Shown piece after piece: positions 1-5,475 of a stretch of 5,475 nucleotides of DNA (its first letter is position 1; each line of letters begins with the position of its first letter). The translations under genes were made by a program, and so were the position numbers. The DNA is from Candidatus Sifarchaeum subterraneum (GTDB lineage Archaea > Asgardarchaeota > Sifarchaeia > Sifarchaeales > Sifarchaeaceae), in NCBI GenBank assembly GCA_016292335.1, contig JAECRX010000065.1:1-5475 (forward strand), read 5' to 3'. Below the pieces are notes generated by a model. That model did no database searches. It was not told the origin of the DNA and saw only the letters and a list, made by a program, of their open reading frames with translations.

Positions 1-100
1 ACCACGGAATACGATAGAAAAAACGCGATTCATCTCCCCCCTGAAGGGAGAGAGCATTCTCGCTCGAACCCTGTAATCAGTATTCACAAGAGGTAGTATA
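1..100. other. Left-edge leader, possibly the 3' end of an unidentified upstream gene
   Basis: No gene is recognisable here. Two + strand frames are open from the left edge: one stops with TAA at 74-76, the other with TAG at 94-96. Either could be the tail of an upstream gene, but neither short peptide resembles a family I know. A small inverted repeat (TCTCCC at 33-38, GGGAGA at 46-51, 7-base loop) is not followed by a T-run, so it is not a convincing terminator. The ribosome binding site of the next gene is AGAGG at 89-93, seven bases before its ATG. No good promoter is visible. Confidence 0.5.
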
Positions 101-514
101 ATGACAACTTCCTATAAGTTTCGAATATTAGTTGCAAAACCAGGCTTAGATGGCCATGATCGTGGTGCAAAAATTGTAGCACGAGCATTAAGAGATGCTG
201 GTATGGAAGTAATCTATACAGGCATCCGTCAAACGCCAGAACAAATTGTTGAGGCCGCTCTGCAAGAAGATGTACATGCCATCGGACTAAGTATCCTTTC
301 TGGCGCACATATGCAGTTATTTCCAAGAATAATGGATCTCATAAAGAAAGAAGAGTTGGATGTATTGGTATTTGCTGGAGGGATAATTCCAATGGAAGAT
401 ATTCCCGAATTAAGCAAGATGGGAATTTCTAAAGTATTTGGGCCTGGCACTCCTACAGATGTCATTGTTAAGTATCTTACACAGGCATTGAAAGAGAAAT
501 TTCAAGAGGGGTAA
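101..514 (+). CDS. mcmA2: Methylmalonyl-CoA mutase, small (cobalamin-binding) subunit
   Basis: This 137-residue protein is the stand-alone B12-binding domain of methylmalonyl-CoA mutase. It pairs with the large subunit at 1513-3201 to convert (R)-methylmalonyl-CoA to succinyl-CoA in the cytoplasm. The cobalamin signature DxHxxG is at residues 17-22 (DGHDRG). His19 should be the lower axial ligand to cobalt, and Lys13 and Asp17 match the Lys-Asp-His triad of the Propionibacterium enzyme (604, 608, 610). The SxL motif is at residues 64-66 and the GG pair at 93-94, all in the usual order of the Rossmann-like fold. Length is normal for split mutases. The ATG has AGAGG seven bases upstream. meaB follows after 28 bases, suggesting one operon. 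Other B12 mutases (isobutyryl-CoA, ethylmalonyl-CoA) have similar domains, so identity rests partly on the large subunit. Confidence 0.95.
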   Translation: MTTSYKFRILVAKPGLDGHDRGAKIVARALRDAGMEVIYTGIRQTPEQIVEAALQEDVHAIGLSILSGAHMQLFPRIMDLIKKEELDVLVFAGGIIPMEDIPELSKMGISKVFGPGTPTDVIVKYLTQALKEKFQEG

Positions 515-542
515 GTCCGTCTATTTTTAGAGTGGGAATGAA

Positions 543-1526
543 ATGAAGACGTCCATTGATGCAATCCTCAAGGGTGACCGAAAAACTATCGCAAAATTGA
601 TTACGCTTGTTGAAAATAATTCTCAAGATGCCGCTAAAATTTTAGACGCACTTACTCCATATACTGGAAATGCACATATCATCGGTTTTACTGGTCCTCC
701 TGGCTGTGGCAAAAGTACCCTTATTGATAAACTGACCAAAGAGTTAAGAAAAAGGAGAAAAACAGTTGCAATAATTGCTGTTGATCCTACTAGTCCATTT
801 ACCGGAGGTGCAATACTTGGCGATCGAATTCGAATGCAGGAATTAAGTACGGATAAAGGGATTTTCATTCGGAGTATGGCAACGCGCGGTGCTTTTGGTG
901 GGATAGCTGATGCTACAGAAAATGTAGCTAAAATCTTAGATGCCTCTGGAAAGGACATTATATTTATTGAGACAGTTGGAGCGGGTCAATCTGAAGTTGA
1001 AATTATGAATGTAGTTCATACCTGTGTGGTTATATTTTCACCAGGGTTGGGTGATGATATTCAAGCTATCAAAGCGGGACTCATGGAGATAGCGGATGTT
1101 TTTGTCGTAAATAAAGCGGATCTAAATGGTGCAGACAAGGCGGCATATACTCTTAATGAATTCCTTGCCTACACCCATGGGACAACATGGGTGCCTCCAG
1201 TCCTCAAAACCATAGCGATAGAAAACAAAGGGATTTATGAATTAATAGATGCAATTAAGGCACATGGAAACTATCTGAAGTCAGAAAATCTCTTTTCAAA
1301 GAAAAAAAGGGCAAGGCTTAGCGCACACCTGCGTGAATTTGTAAGTAGGCGATGGAAGACCATCTTTGATGAGATAAAGAATACAGATGAATATAACGCT
1401 CTTATGAAACAAATTGAAGATAAGTTGATAGATATTCACTCTGCTGCAGATCAAGTTCTTTTTTTGATTGTCAAAAGACTTATCTCCACTTTTGAACAAG
1501 ATAAGGAAGTTGATGAATTTGTTTAG
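543..1526 (+). CDS. meaB: MeaB/ArgK-family GTPase, methylmalonyl-CoA mutase chaperone
   Basis: This 327-residue G3E-family P-loop GTPase is the bacterial counterpart of human MMAA. In known cases it binds the mutase, gates adenosylcobalamin delivery and protects the enzyme from inactivation. The Walker A loop is GPPGCGKST (51-59); the Cys at 55 sits where Ala or Val is more usual. The switch region DPTSPFTGGAILGDRIRM (81-98) and the ETVGAGQSE stretch (143-151) are hallmarks of MeaB. NKAD (190-193) gives guanine specificity. Residues from about 250 form the helical dimerisation tail, and the length is typical. The ATG has only a weak GGGA upstream, 28 bases after the previous stop. The gene lies between the two mutase subunit genes and its last 14 bases overlap the large subunit start, so the three are probably co-translated. 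Older annotations call such proteins ArgK or LAO/AO transport kinases; that role is not supported here. Confidence 0.95.
   Translation: MKTSIDAILKGDRKTIAKLITLVENNSQDAAKILDALTPYTGNAHIIGFTGPPGCGKSTLIDKLTKELRKRRKTVAIIAVDPTSPFTGGAILGDRIRMQELSTDKGIFIRSMATRGAFGGIADATENVAKILDASGKDIIFIETVGAGQSEVEIMNVVHTCVVIFSPGLGDDIQAIKAGLMEIADVFVVNKADLNGADKAAYTLNEFLAYTHGTTWVPPVLKTIAIENKGIYELIDAIKAHGNYLKSENLFSKKKRARLSAHLREFVSRRWKTIFDEIKNTDEYNALMKQIEDKLIDIHSAADQVLFLIVKRLISTFEQDKEVDEFV
1172..1193 (+). repeat. Perfect 8-bp inverted repeat inside meaB
   Basis: CACCCATG (1172-1179) and CATGGGTG (1186-1193) are exact reverse complements around a 6-base loop. They lie in the meaB coding sequence, in a segment after the NKAD motif that varies in the family. 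No T-run follows, so this is not a terminator. It could fold in mRNA or be a chance by-product of the codons; nothing shows a function. Confidence 0.5.
1503..1509 (+). promoter_or_regulatory. Ribosome binding site that sets the start of the mutase large subunit
   Basis: AAGGAAG lies within the end of meaB, three bases before TTG-ATG. It supports the ATG at 1513 as the start. The longer in-frame alternative, TTG at 1468, is preceded by a T-rich stretch with no Shine-Dalgarno sequence and would add 15 residues not expected in the family. Confidence 0.7.
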
Positions 1527-3201
1527 ACGAGAAAAATTAGATGAAATAAGAATGCGAAAAAATAAATGGGAAAACAACACTTTGAACCCTCTACTCGGTG
1601 TTCATCCTGAACGTACAAAGGAGTTTGTTACTGCATCAAGTACGCGTGTTGATCGCTTATATACGCCTCTTGATTTGACAGATTTTGATTATGTTACTGA
1701 CCTTGGATTTCCTGGGGAATTCCCTTATACACGAGGCGTACAACCGACAATGTACAGAGGGCGTCTCTGGACTATGCGACAATACGCAGGATATGGAACT
1801 GCTGAAGAAACAAACCGACGATTTAGGCTATTACTTGAACAAGGACAGACAGGGTTATCTGTTGCATTTGATTTGCCGACACAGATTGGCTATGATTCAG
1901 ATCATCCTCTTGCTCTAGGGGAGGTAGGCAAAGTAGGGGTTGCAATAGCTACCTTAAAAGACATGGAAGTTCTTTTTGATGAAATCCCCCTTGATAAAGT
2001 AAGCACCTCTATGACCATTAATGCTACCGCAGCTATTTTACTAGCTATGTATATCGCCTTAGCTGAAAAGCAGGGTATATCCCAGGATAAATTGGCTGGT
2101 ACAATACAAAATGATATTTTAAAAGAATACATGGCACGAGGTACGTATATTTTTCCACCTAGCCCAAGTATGCGGCTGATCACCGATATTTTTGAATATT
2201 GCTCACAATATATGCCAAGATGGAACACAATCAGTATCAGTGGTTATCACATGAGAGAGGCAGGGTGCACAGCGATCCAGGAGGTAGCTTTCACTTTTGC
2301 AAACGCCATAGCGTATGTTGAAGCGGCGCTAAAAAAAGGCATAGAGCTAAATACATTTGCTAGGCGTCTTAGTTTTTTTTGGTGTTGTCACAATGATTTT
2401 TTTGAGGAGATTGCTAAGTTTAGGGCTGCGAGACGCCTGTGGGCTAAAATCATGAAAGATAGATTCCATGCAAAAAATCCCCGCTCATGGCAAATGCGAT
2501 TCCATACTCAAACAGCTGGATGCAGTTTAACAGCCCAACAACCGGAAAATAATATAGTTCGGACCTGCATTCAAGCTTTAGCAGCAGTTCTTGGAGGAAC
2601 ACAAAGTCTTCATACCAATAGCTTTGACGAAGCTTGGCAACTTCCTTCTGAAAAAGCAGTTACCATTGCCCTTAGAACACAACAAATCCTCGGCCACGAG
2701 AGTGGCGTAACTGAAACAATTGACCCCTTAGCTGGAAGCTACTATGTCGAGTGGTTAACAGACAAAATTGAGGAGGAAGCAATGAAATACATTGATAGGA
2801 TCGACAGTATGGGGGGCATGATTGAAGCTATAAAGAAAGGCTATCCTCAACGAGAAATTGCAGATAGTGCCTATGAATTCCAAAAAGAGGTTGAGAAAAA
2901 GAAACAGATCATAGTTGGCGTAAATCAATTTATGGATGAACGTGAAAAGGCCAAAATACCTCGGTTTAGAGTCGATCCTGAAGTCGAAAAAATCCAATTA
3001 TCTAAATTAGCAAAAATAAAGAAAGAAAGGAACAATCTAAAAGTACAGGACTCCTTGGAACAGATTAAAAAAACTGCCAAAAGCGATGAAAACCTTATGC
3101 CCGTCATAATAGATGCTGTAAAAGCATACGCAACTCTGGGTGAAATTTGTAATATATTGAGAGACGTGTTTGGGGAATATAGAGCTACTGAAGTTGTTTA
3201 A
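1513..3201 (+). CDS. mcmA1: Methylmalonyl-CoA mutase, large (catalytic) subunit
   Basis: This 562-residue protein is the TIM-barrel half of a split B12-dependent mutase that isomerises (R)-methylmalonyl-CoA to succinyl-CoA. The active-site segment TMRQYAGYGT contains Tyr91, and ARGTYIFPP contains Arg209, matching Tyr89 and Arg207 of the Propionibacterium enzyme. Isobutyryl-CoA mutase has Phe and Gln there, so methylmalonyl-CoA is the likely substrate. SISGYHM carries His246 (His244 equivalent), RLSFFW the CoA-side Arg285 and Ser287, and GGTQSLHTNSFDEA is present. The wording (RGVQPTMYRGRLWTMRQ) is that of the archaeal and bacterial split mutases, not the mitochondrial type. The protein ends after the conserved NLMP...YATLGEI...GEYR tail, with no B12 domain, which is supplied by 101-514. 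A WCC stretch (residues 290-292) replaces the FNA I would expect. The ATG overlaps meaB by 14 bases. Confidence 0.95.
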   Translation: MNLFRREKLDEIRMRKNKWENNTLNPLLGVHPERTKEFVTASSTRVDRLYTPLDLTDFDYVTDLGFPGEFPYTRGVQPTMYRGRLWTMRQYAGYGTAEETNRRFRLLLEQGQTGLSVAFDLPTQIGYDSDHPLALGEVGKVGVAIATLKDMEVLFDEIPLDKVSTSMTINATAAILLAMYIALAEKQGISQDKLAGTIQNDILKEYMARGTYIFPPSPSMRLITDIFEYCSQYMPRWNTISISGYHMREAGCTAIQEVAFTFANAIAYVEAALKKGIELNTFARRLSFFWCCHNDFFEEIAKFRAARRLWAKIMKDRFHAKNPRSWQMRFHTQTAGCSLTAQQPENNIVRTCIQALAAVLGGTQSLHTNSFDEAWQLPSEKAVTIALRTQQILGHESGVTETIDPLAGSYYVEWLTDKIEEEAMKYIDRIDSMGGMIEAIKKGYPQREIADSAYEFQKEVEKKKQIIVGVNQFMDEREKAKIPRFRVDPEVEKIQLSKLAKIKKERNNLKVQDSLEQIKKTAKSDENLMPVIIDAVKAYATLGEICNILRDVFGEYRATEVV

Positions 3202-3212
3202 CATACGAGAAG

Positions 3213-3293
3213 ATGTTTTCTATTTCAAGAAAAGGCTTATCATCAGGATTAGTACAAATTTATACAGGACATGGAAAAGGAAAGAGAGAATGA
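3213..3293 (+). pseudogene. cobO: 5' remnant of a cob(I)alamin adenosyltransferase gene (CobA/CobO/BtuR type)
   Basis: Starting 11 bases after the mutase large subunit, a 26-codon frame ends in SSGLVQIYTGHGKGKRE and then TGA. CobA/CobO/BtuR adenosyltransferases begin with a near-identical stretch, G-[YL]-[VI]-Q-[VI]-YTG-x-GKGKTT, whose P-loop binds ATP. Here the match breaks exactly where the Thr-Thr should follow, and none of the remaining roughly 150 residues is present before birA or elsewhere in the window. An intact enzyme would adenosylate cob(I)alamin to make the cofactor for the adjacent mutase, so the location fits. What is seen is the peptide and its truncation; the family match is from memory of the conserved N-terminus; the deletion is inferred. 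The putative ATG has GAGAAG directly abutting it, a poorly spaced ribosome site. A chance match is possible but unlikely given the residues and position. Confidence 0.75.
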
Positions 3294-3313
3294 AAGTCAA
3301 TAGTAAGCACTAG
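3290..3313 (+). other. Seven-codon reading frame linking the relic to birA (possible coupling peptide)
   Basis: ATG AAA GTC AAT AGT AAG CAC TAG encodes MKVNSKH. Its ATG overlaps the TGA of the adenosyltransferase relic (ATGA at 3290-3293), and its TAG overlaps the GTG of birA (TAGTG at 3311-3315). A purine-rich AAAAGGAAAGAGAG lies just upstream and could serve as a ribosome binding site. Translation is not demonstrated. It may be a chance frame, or may pass ribosomes to the birA start, which has no good ribosome site of its own. Confidence 0.3.
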
Positions 3314-4131
3314 TGATTAAATTGACACAGGACTTTTTGTCATCGGATGCCATAAAAAATAAACTTCGTACAAAGTTCATTGGCAGAGAAATTCGATATC
3401 TCGATGAGGCAGAATCCACCAATGACATTGCTAAAGAGCTAGCAAGAAAAGGCGCGCCAGATGGTTTATTAGTGCTTGCTGAAACACAAACTAGAGGTAG
3501 AGGCCGTCTTGGGAGGGTTTGGCAGTCTCCCCCGGGAGGTATTTGGCTTTCTTTAATATTGCGACCAAAATTGCCTCCTCAAGAAGCGCCTAAGCTTACA
3601 TTCGTTGCTGCAACGGCAGTTGCTACCGTCATTAGAAGTTTAGATTTAGATGCAAAAATAAAGTGGCCTAACGACATATTAATTAATGATAAGAAAGTCT
3701 GCGGTATTTTAACAGAGATGGAAGGTGAAACAGATGTACTCCATCATGTAGTTGTCGGGATTGGTATAAATGCGAATTTTAATAAGGATAACTTACCCAA
3801 AGATATCCAGAAAACAGCAACAACCCTTAAAAGCGAACTAAATACGACTATTTCACGAACCGAGTTCATTACTCATTTATTAAATGAATTCGAACATTCG
3901 TATCTATTATTTCTGAAGAATGGGTTTTCTCCTATTTTAGCCGAATGGAAAGAATTTTCTTGTATTTTAGGCGAAAATGTACGTGTATATCTAGGTGACA
4001 AAATAATTGATGGAAAAGCTATTGACGTAGACCAGAGCGGTGCATTGATACTTAAACTCAACAATGGATCTACTGAAAGAGTTTTTTCAGGCGATGTTTC
4101 ACTTCGTAGACGTTCAAATAATAATTTATGA
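3313..4131 (+). CDS. birA: Biotin-[acetyl-CoA-carboxylase] ligase, monofunctional (no DNA-binding domain)
   Basis: This 272-residue cytoplasmic enzyme activates biotin with ATP to biotinyl-AMP and transfers it to the lysine of a biotin carrier domain. Motifs in order: ESTN (34-37), the biotinyl-AMP loop RGRGRLGRVW (61-70), KWPND (117-121), KVCGIL with Lys128 at the place of E. coli Lys183, and GIGINAN (149-155). A C-terminal SH3-like domain ends in FSGDVSLR. E. coli BirA is about 321 residues and starts with a winged helix; here only about 30 residues precede the catalytic core, so it should not repress biotin genes. The likely start is GTG; an in-frame TAA lies nine bases upstream, TTG at 3322 is an alternative, and no ATG occurs until far into the catalytic domain. 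No clear ribosome site is well placed, so translation may be coupled to upstream frames. Its likely target is the carrier partner of the carboxyltransferase at 4301. Confidence 0.93.
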   Translation: MIKLTQDFLSSDAIKNKLRTKFIGREIRYLDEAESTNDIAKELARKGAPDGLLVLAETQTRGRGRLGRVWQSPPGGIWLSLILRPKLPPQEAPKLTFVAATAVATVIRSLDLDAKIKWPNDILINDKKVCGILTEMEGETDVLHHVVVGIGINANFNKDNLPKDIQKTATTLKSELNTTISRTEFITHLLNEFEHSYLLFLKNGFSPILAEWKEFSCILGENVRVYLGDKIIDGKAIDVDQSGALILKLNNGSTERVFSGDVSLRRRSNNNL

Positions 4132-4191
4132 CTAGTTAGATTAATATCTTTATATACCAATATTCGTTTCCAGCCTACTGATTTTCAATCC

Positions 4192-4231
4192 AGCGTGTAT
4201 AATTAACGTTAGAGCGTGTATAACTAACGTT
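4192..4231. repeat. Tandem 19-base direct repeat, possible operator, upstream of the carboxyltransferase gene
   Basis: AGCGTGTATAATTAACGTT (4192-4210) and AGCGTGTATAACTAACGTT (4213-4231) differ at one base and are separated by two, giving a 21-base period, about two helical turns. Each ends in the palindrome AACGTT, which in copy 1 extends to TAACGTTA. This is the kind of arrangement seen where two regulator molecules bind the same DNA face, but I cannot name a regulator. It sits in the 169-base gap between birA and the carboxyltransferase, the only sizeable gap in the window. No cobalamin riboswitch motif or terminator hairpin was seen in the gap. Confidence 0.7.
4198..4203 (+). promoter_or_regulatory. 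Possible -10 box (TATAAT) within the first repeat copy
   Basis: A perfect TATAAT lies inside repeat copy 1, about 100 bases before the carboxyltransferase ATG. The bases 16-18 upstream do not resemble TTGACA, so it would be a weak or activator-dependent promoter. Copy 2 has TATAAC at the same place. A TTGACA at 4248-4253 has no matching -10. Such AT-rich hexamers are common by chance, so this is only a suggestion. Confidence 0.25.
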
Positions 4232-4284
4232 TATGATAAAGCTAATATTGACAACAGGTGTCCGAAACAGATGGTGTGGAACCC

Positions 4285-4292
4285 AAAGGAGG
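4285..4292 (+). promoter_or_regulatory. Strong ribosome binding site of the carboxyltransferase gene
   Basis: AAAGGAGG is a near-complete Shine-Dalgarno sequence eight bases before the ATG at 4301. It is the best in the window, well ahead of those of meaB and birA, suggesting high translation of this gene. Confidence 0.85.
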
Positions 4293-4300
4293 TTGCTTAA

Positions 4301-5475
4301 ATGTCTACCGAACGATTCAAAGAATTATGGAGAAGGATAGAAGCGGCAAAGCTTGCGGGTGGAAAAGAAAGAATAGAAAGGCAGCATCAAAGAGGCAAAC
4401 TGACTGCTCGTGAGAGAGTCGAATTACTCTTAGACCCTAACTCATTTGTAGAAACAGATCAATTTGTTACACATCGATGTACAGATTTTGGTATGGAAAA
4501 AAAGAAAATACTCGGTGATGGTGTAGTCACAGGCTATGGAACTATTGATGGACGCTTAGTCTTCATTTTTTCTCAGGATTTTACTGTGTTTGGTGGTAGT
4601 TTAGGGGAGATGTTTTCGCTTAAGGTTTGCAAAATAATGGACCTTGCTCTTGAAGTAGGCGCGCCATTTATTGGACTAAATGACTCTGGTGGAGCAAGAA
4701 TTCAAGAAGGTGTCACAAGCTTAGGAGGCTATGGCGATATCTTTTGGAGGAACACTATGGCTTCTGGAGTAATCCCACAAATCTCAGCAATAATGGGACC
4801 ATGCGCTGGAGGGGCAGTATACTCTCCTGCTATAACAGATTTCACAATTATGGTCGACCAGACGAGTAATATGTTTATTACTGGACCTAATGTCATTAAA
4901 GCGGTAACAGGAGAAGAGGTAACTCATGAAGAGTTAGGAGGCGCCATGGTTCATAATACGAGAAGTGGCGTTGCACATTTCGTTGTAAAAGACGAGAAAG
5001 AATGCATGGGAATGATTAGGAAACTATTAAGTTACCTGCCCTCAAATAACTTGGAGGATCCGCCTGTAGTCAATACTGGTGATGACCCAAATAGAATTGA
5101 CGAAGAACTGGACACCATTATTCCTGATATTCCCACGAAACCATATGATATGAAAGAAATCATAAAAAGGGTTGTTGATCTCGGCGATTTTTTTGAGGTG
5201 CATCCATTTTTTGCGCAGAACATAATTGTTGGTTTTGGTAGATTAAATGGACGCTCTGTAGGGGTAGTTGCCAATCAGCCAAGTATCCTCGCAGGAACGC
5301 TCGATATTAATGCTTCAGATAAATGTGCCCGATTTGTTCGCTTTTGCGATGCTTTCAATATTCCAATCATTACATTCATGGACGTACCAGGTTTTCTACC
5401 AGGTACGGGACAGGAATGGGGAGGAATTATTCGCCATGGTGCAAAAATACTTTATGCATACGCAGAAGCTACAGC
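4301..5475 (+). CDS. pccB: Propionyl-CoA carboxylase beta / methylmalonyl-CoA decarboxylase alpha (carboxyltransferase), 3' end missing
   Basis: The frame is open from the ATG to the window edge (391 codons; the family is usually about 510-520). It encodes the carboxyltransferase subunit that exchanges a carboxyl group between carboxybiotin and propionyl-CoA. The crotonase-like N-half shows GKLTARER (32-39), FSQDFTVFGGS (90-100), NDSGGARIQEG (127-137) and the oxyanion-hole segment GPCAGGAVYSPA (167-178). The C-half shows NQPSILAGTLD (325-335) and PGFLPGTGQEWGGIIRHGAK (363-382), where Trp373 replaces the commoner Tyr. The second GGAY oxyanion segment, with the adjacent residue that separates propionyl- from acetyl-CoA use, lies beyond the edge, so acyl specificity is not readable. 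The same family serves propionyl-CoA carboxylase and the sodium-pumping decarboxylase (mmdA); the next genes would decide. Mutase and birA neighbours support propionate metabolism. The repeat-bearing gap suggests it may have its own promoter. Confidence 0.92.
   Translation, partial: MSTERFKELWRRIEAAKLAGGKERIERQHQRGKLTARERVELLLDPNSFVETDQFVTHRCTDFGMEKKKILGDGVVTGYGTIDGRLVFIFSQDFTVFGGSLGEMFSLKVCKIMDLALEVGAPFIGLNDSGGARIQEGVTSLGGYGDIFWRNTMASGVIPQISAIMGPCAGGAVYSPAITDFTIMVDQTSNMFITGPNVIKAVTGEEVTHEELGGAMVHNTRSGVAHFVVKDEKECMGMIRKLLSYLPSNNLEDPPVVNTGDDPNRIDEELDTIIPDIPTKPYDMKEIIKRVVDLGDFFEVHPFFAQNIIVGFGRLNGRSVGVVANQPSILAGTLDINASDKCARFVRFCDAFNIPIITFMDVPGFLPGTGQEWGGIIRHGAKILYAYAEAT

Noticed and set aside
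1..33. Possible divergent gene on the - strand starting with ATG at 33-31 (MNRVFSIVFRG) after a G-rich stretch
   Set aside because: Only 11 codons are visible, the G-rich stretch abuts the ATG too closely, and no family can be recognised.
33..51. TCTCCC/GGGAGA hairpin as a terminator of an upstream gene
   Set aside because: The stem is only six base pairs and no T-run follows.
97..102. TATAAT as a -10 promoter box
   Set aside because: It overlaps the start codon of the small mutase subunit, so transcription would begin inside the gene, and there is no good -35 element.
1468..1512. Longer TTG start for the mutase large subunit, adding 15 residues
   Set aside because: No ribosome site precedes the TTG, the extra residues are not expected in the family, and AAGGAAG is placed just before the ATG at 1513.
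3527..3538. CTCCC/GGGAG palindrome inside birA
   Set aside because: It falls on codons for the conserved SPPGG segment, and the 2-base loop makes it an unlikely RNA hairpin.
3873..4160. Open - strand frame of 95 codons overlapping the end of birA
   Set aside because: It lies antisense to well-conserved BirA sequence and has no recognisable product; other - strand open frames under the mutase, meaB and carboxyltransferase genes are rejected for the same reason.
4248..4253. Perfect TTGACA as the -35 box of a promoter for the carboxyltransferase
   Set aside because: Nothing like TATAAT lies 16-18 bases downstream.
4132..4300. Cobalamin riboswitch or small RNA in the birA-carboxyltransferase gap
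   Set aside because: No B12-box-like sequence or extended paired structure could be found by eye; only the tandem repeat and the ribosome site stand out.

Overview
The window is a stretch of bacterial chromosome of moderately low GC. All recognisable genes lie on the + strand and all but one are tightly packed. Together they form a propionyl-CoA/methylmalonyl-CoA interconversion locus: the two separately encoded halves of a B12-dependent methylmalonyl-CoA mutase (MCM), its G-protein chaperone MeaB, a biotin-protein ligase, and the carboxyltransferase subunit of a biotin-dependent propionyl-CoA carboxylase or methylmalonyl-CoA decarboxylase. Shine-Dalgarno sites, the split mutase and the general style fit an anaerobic bacterium that makes, ferments or oxidises propionate. 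The lineage cannot be fixed from this sequence alone; Clostridia, Desulfobacterota and Cloacimonadota-like groups are all possible.

Layout. Positions 1-100 are a leader or the tail of an unidentified upstream gene. 101-514 is the cobalamin-binding small subunit of MCM. 543-1526 is meaB. 1513-3201 is the catalytic large subunit of MCM, starting inside the end of meaB. 3202-3312 looks like a spacer but carries the first 24 or so codons of a cob(I)alamin adenosyltransferase gene, cut off inside its P-loop. 3313-4131 is a biotin-protein ligase without the DNA-binding domain. 4132-4300 is the only true intergenic region and holds a 19-base direct repeat with a 21-base period, then a strong ribosome binding site. 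4301-5475 is the carboxyltransferase gene, which runs off the right edge with about three quarters of it visible.

How they work together. BirA would attach biotin to the carrier partner of the carboxyltransferase (carrier not in the window). The carboxyltransferase moves a carboxyl group on or off the acyl-CoA, linking propionyl-CoA and (S)-methylmalonyl-CoA. After epimerisation (no epimerase gene here) the split mutase converts (R)-methylmalonyl-CoA to succinyl-CoA, and MeaB gates cofactor loading and protects the mutase. An adenosyltransferase would supply adenosylcobalamin.

The most notable observation is the adenosyltransferase relic. The locus apparently once carried its own cofactor-supply gene and lost nearly all of it, leaving a 26-codon reading frame whose stop overlaps the start of a 7-codon frame, whose stop in turn overlaps the GTG start of birA. 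The other candidate regulatory signal is the tandem repeat upstream of the carboxyltransferase. I see no CRISPR array, insertion sequence, tRNA, rRNA or clear rho-independent terminator.
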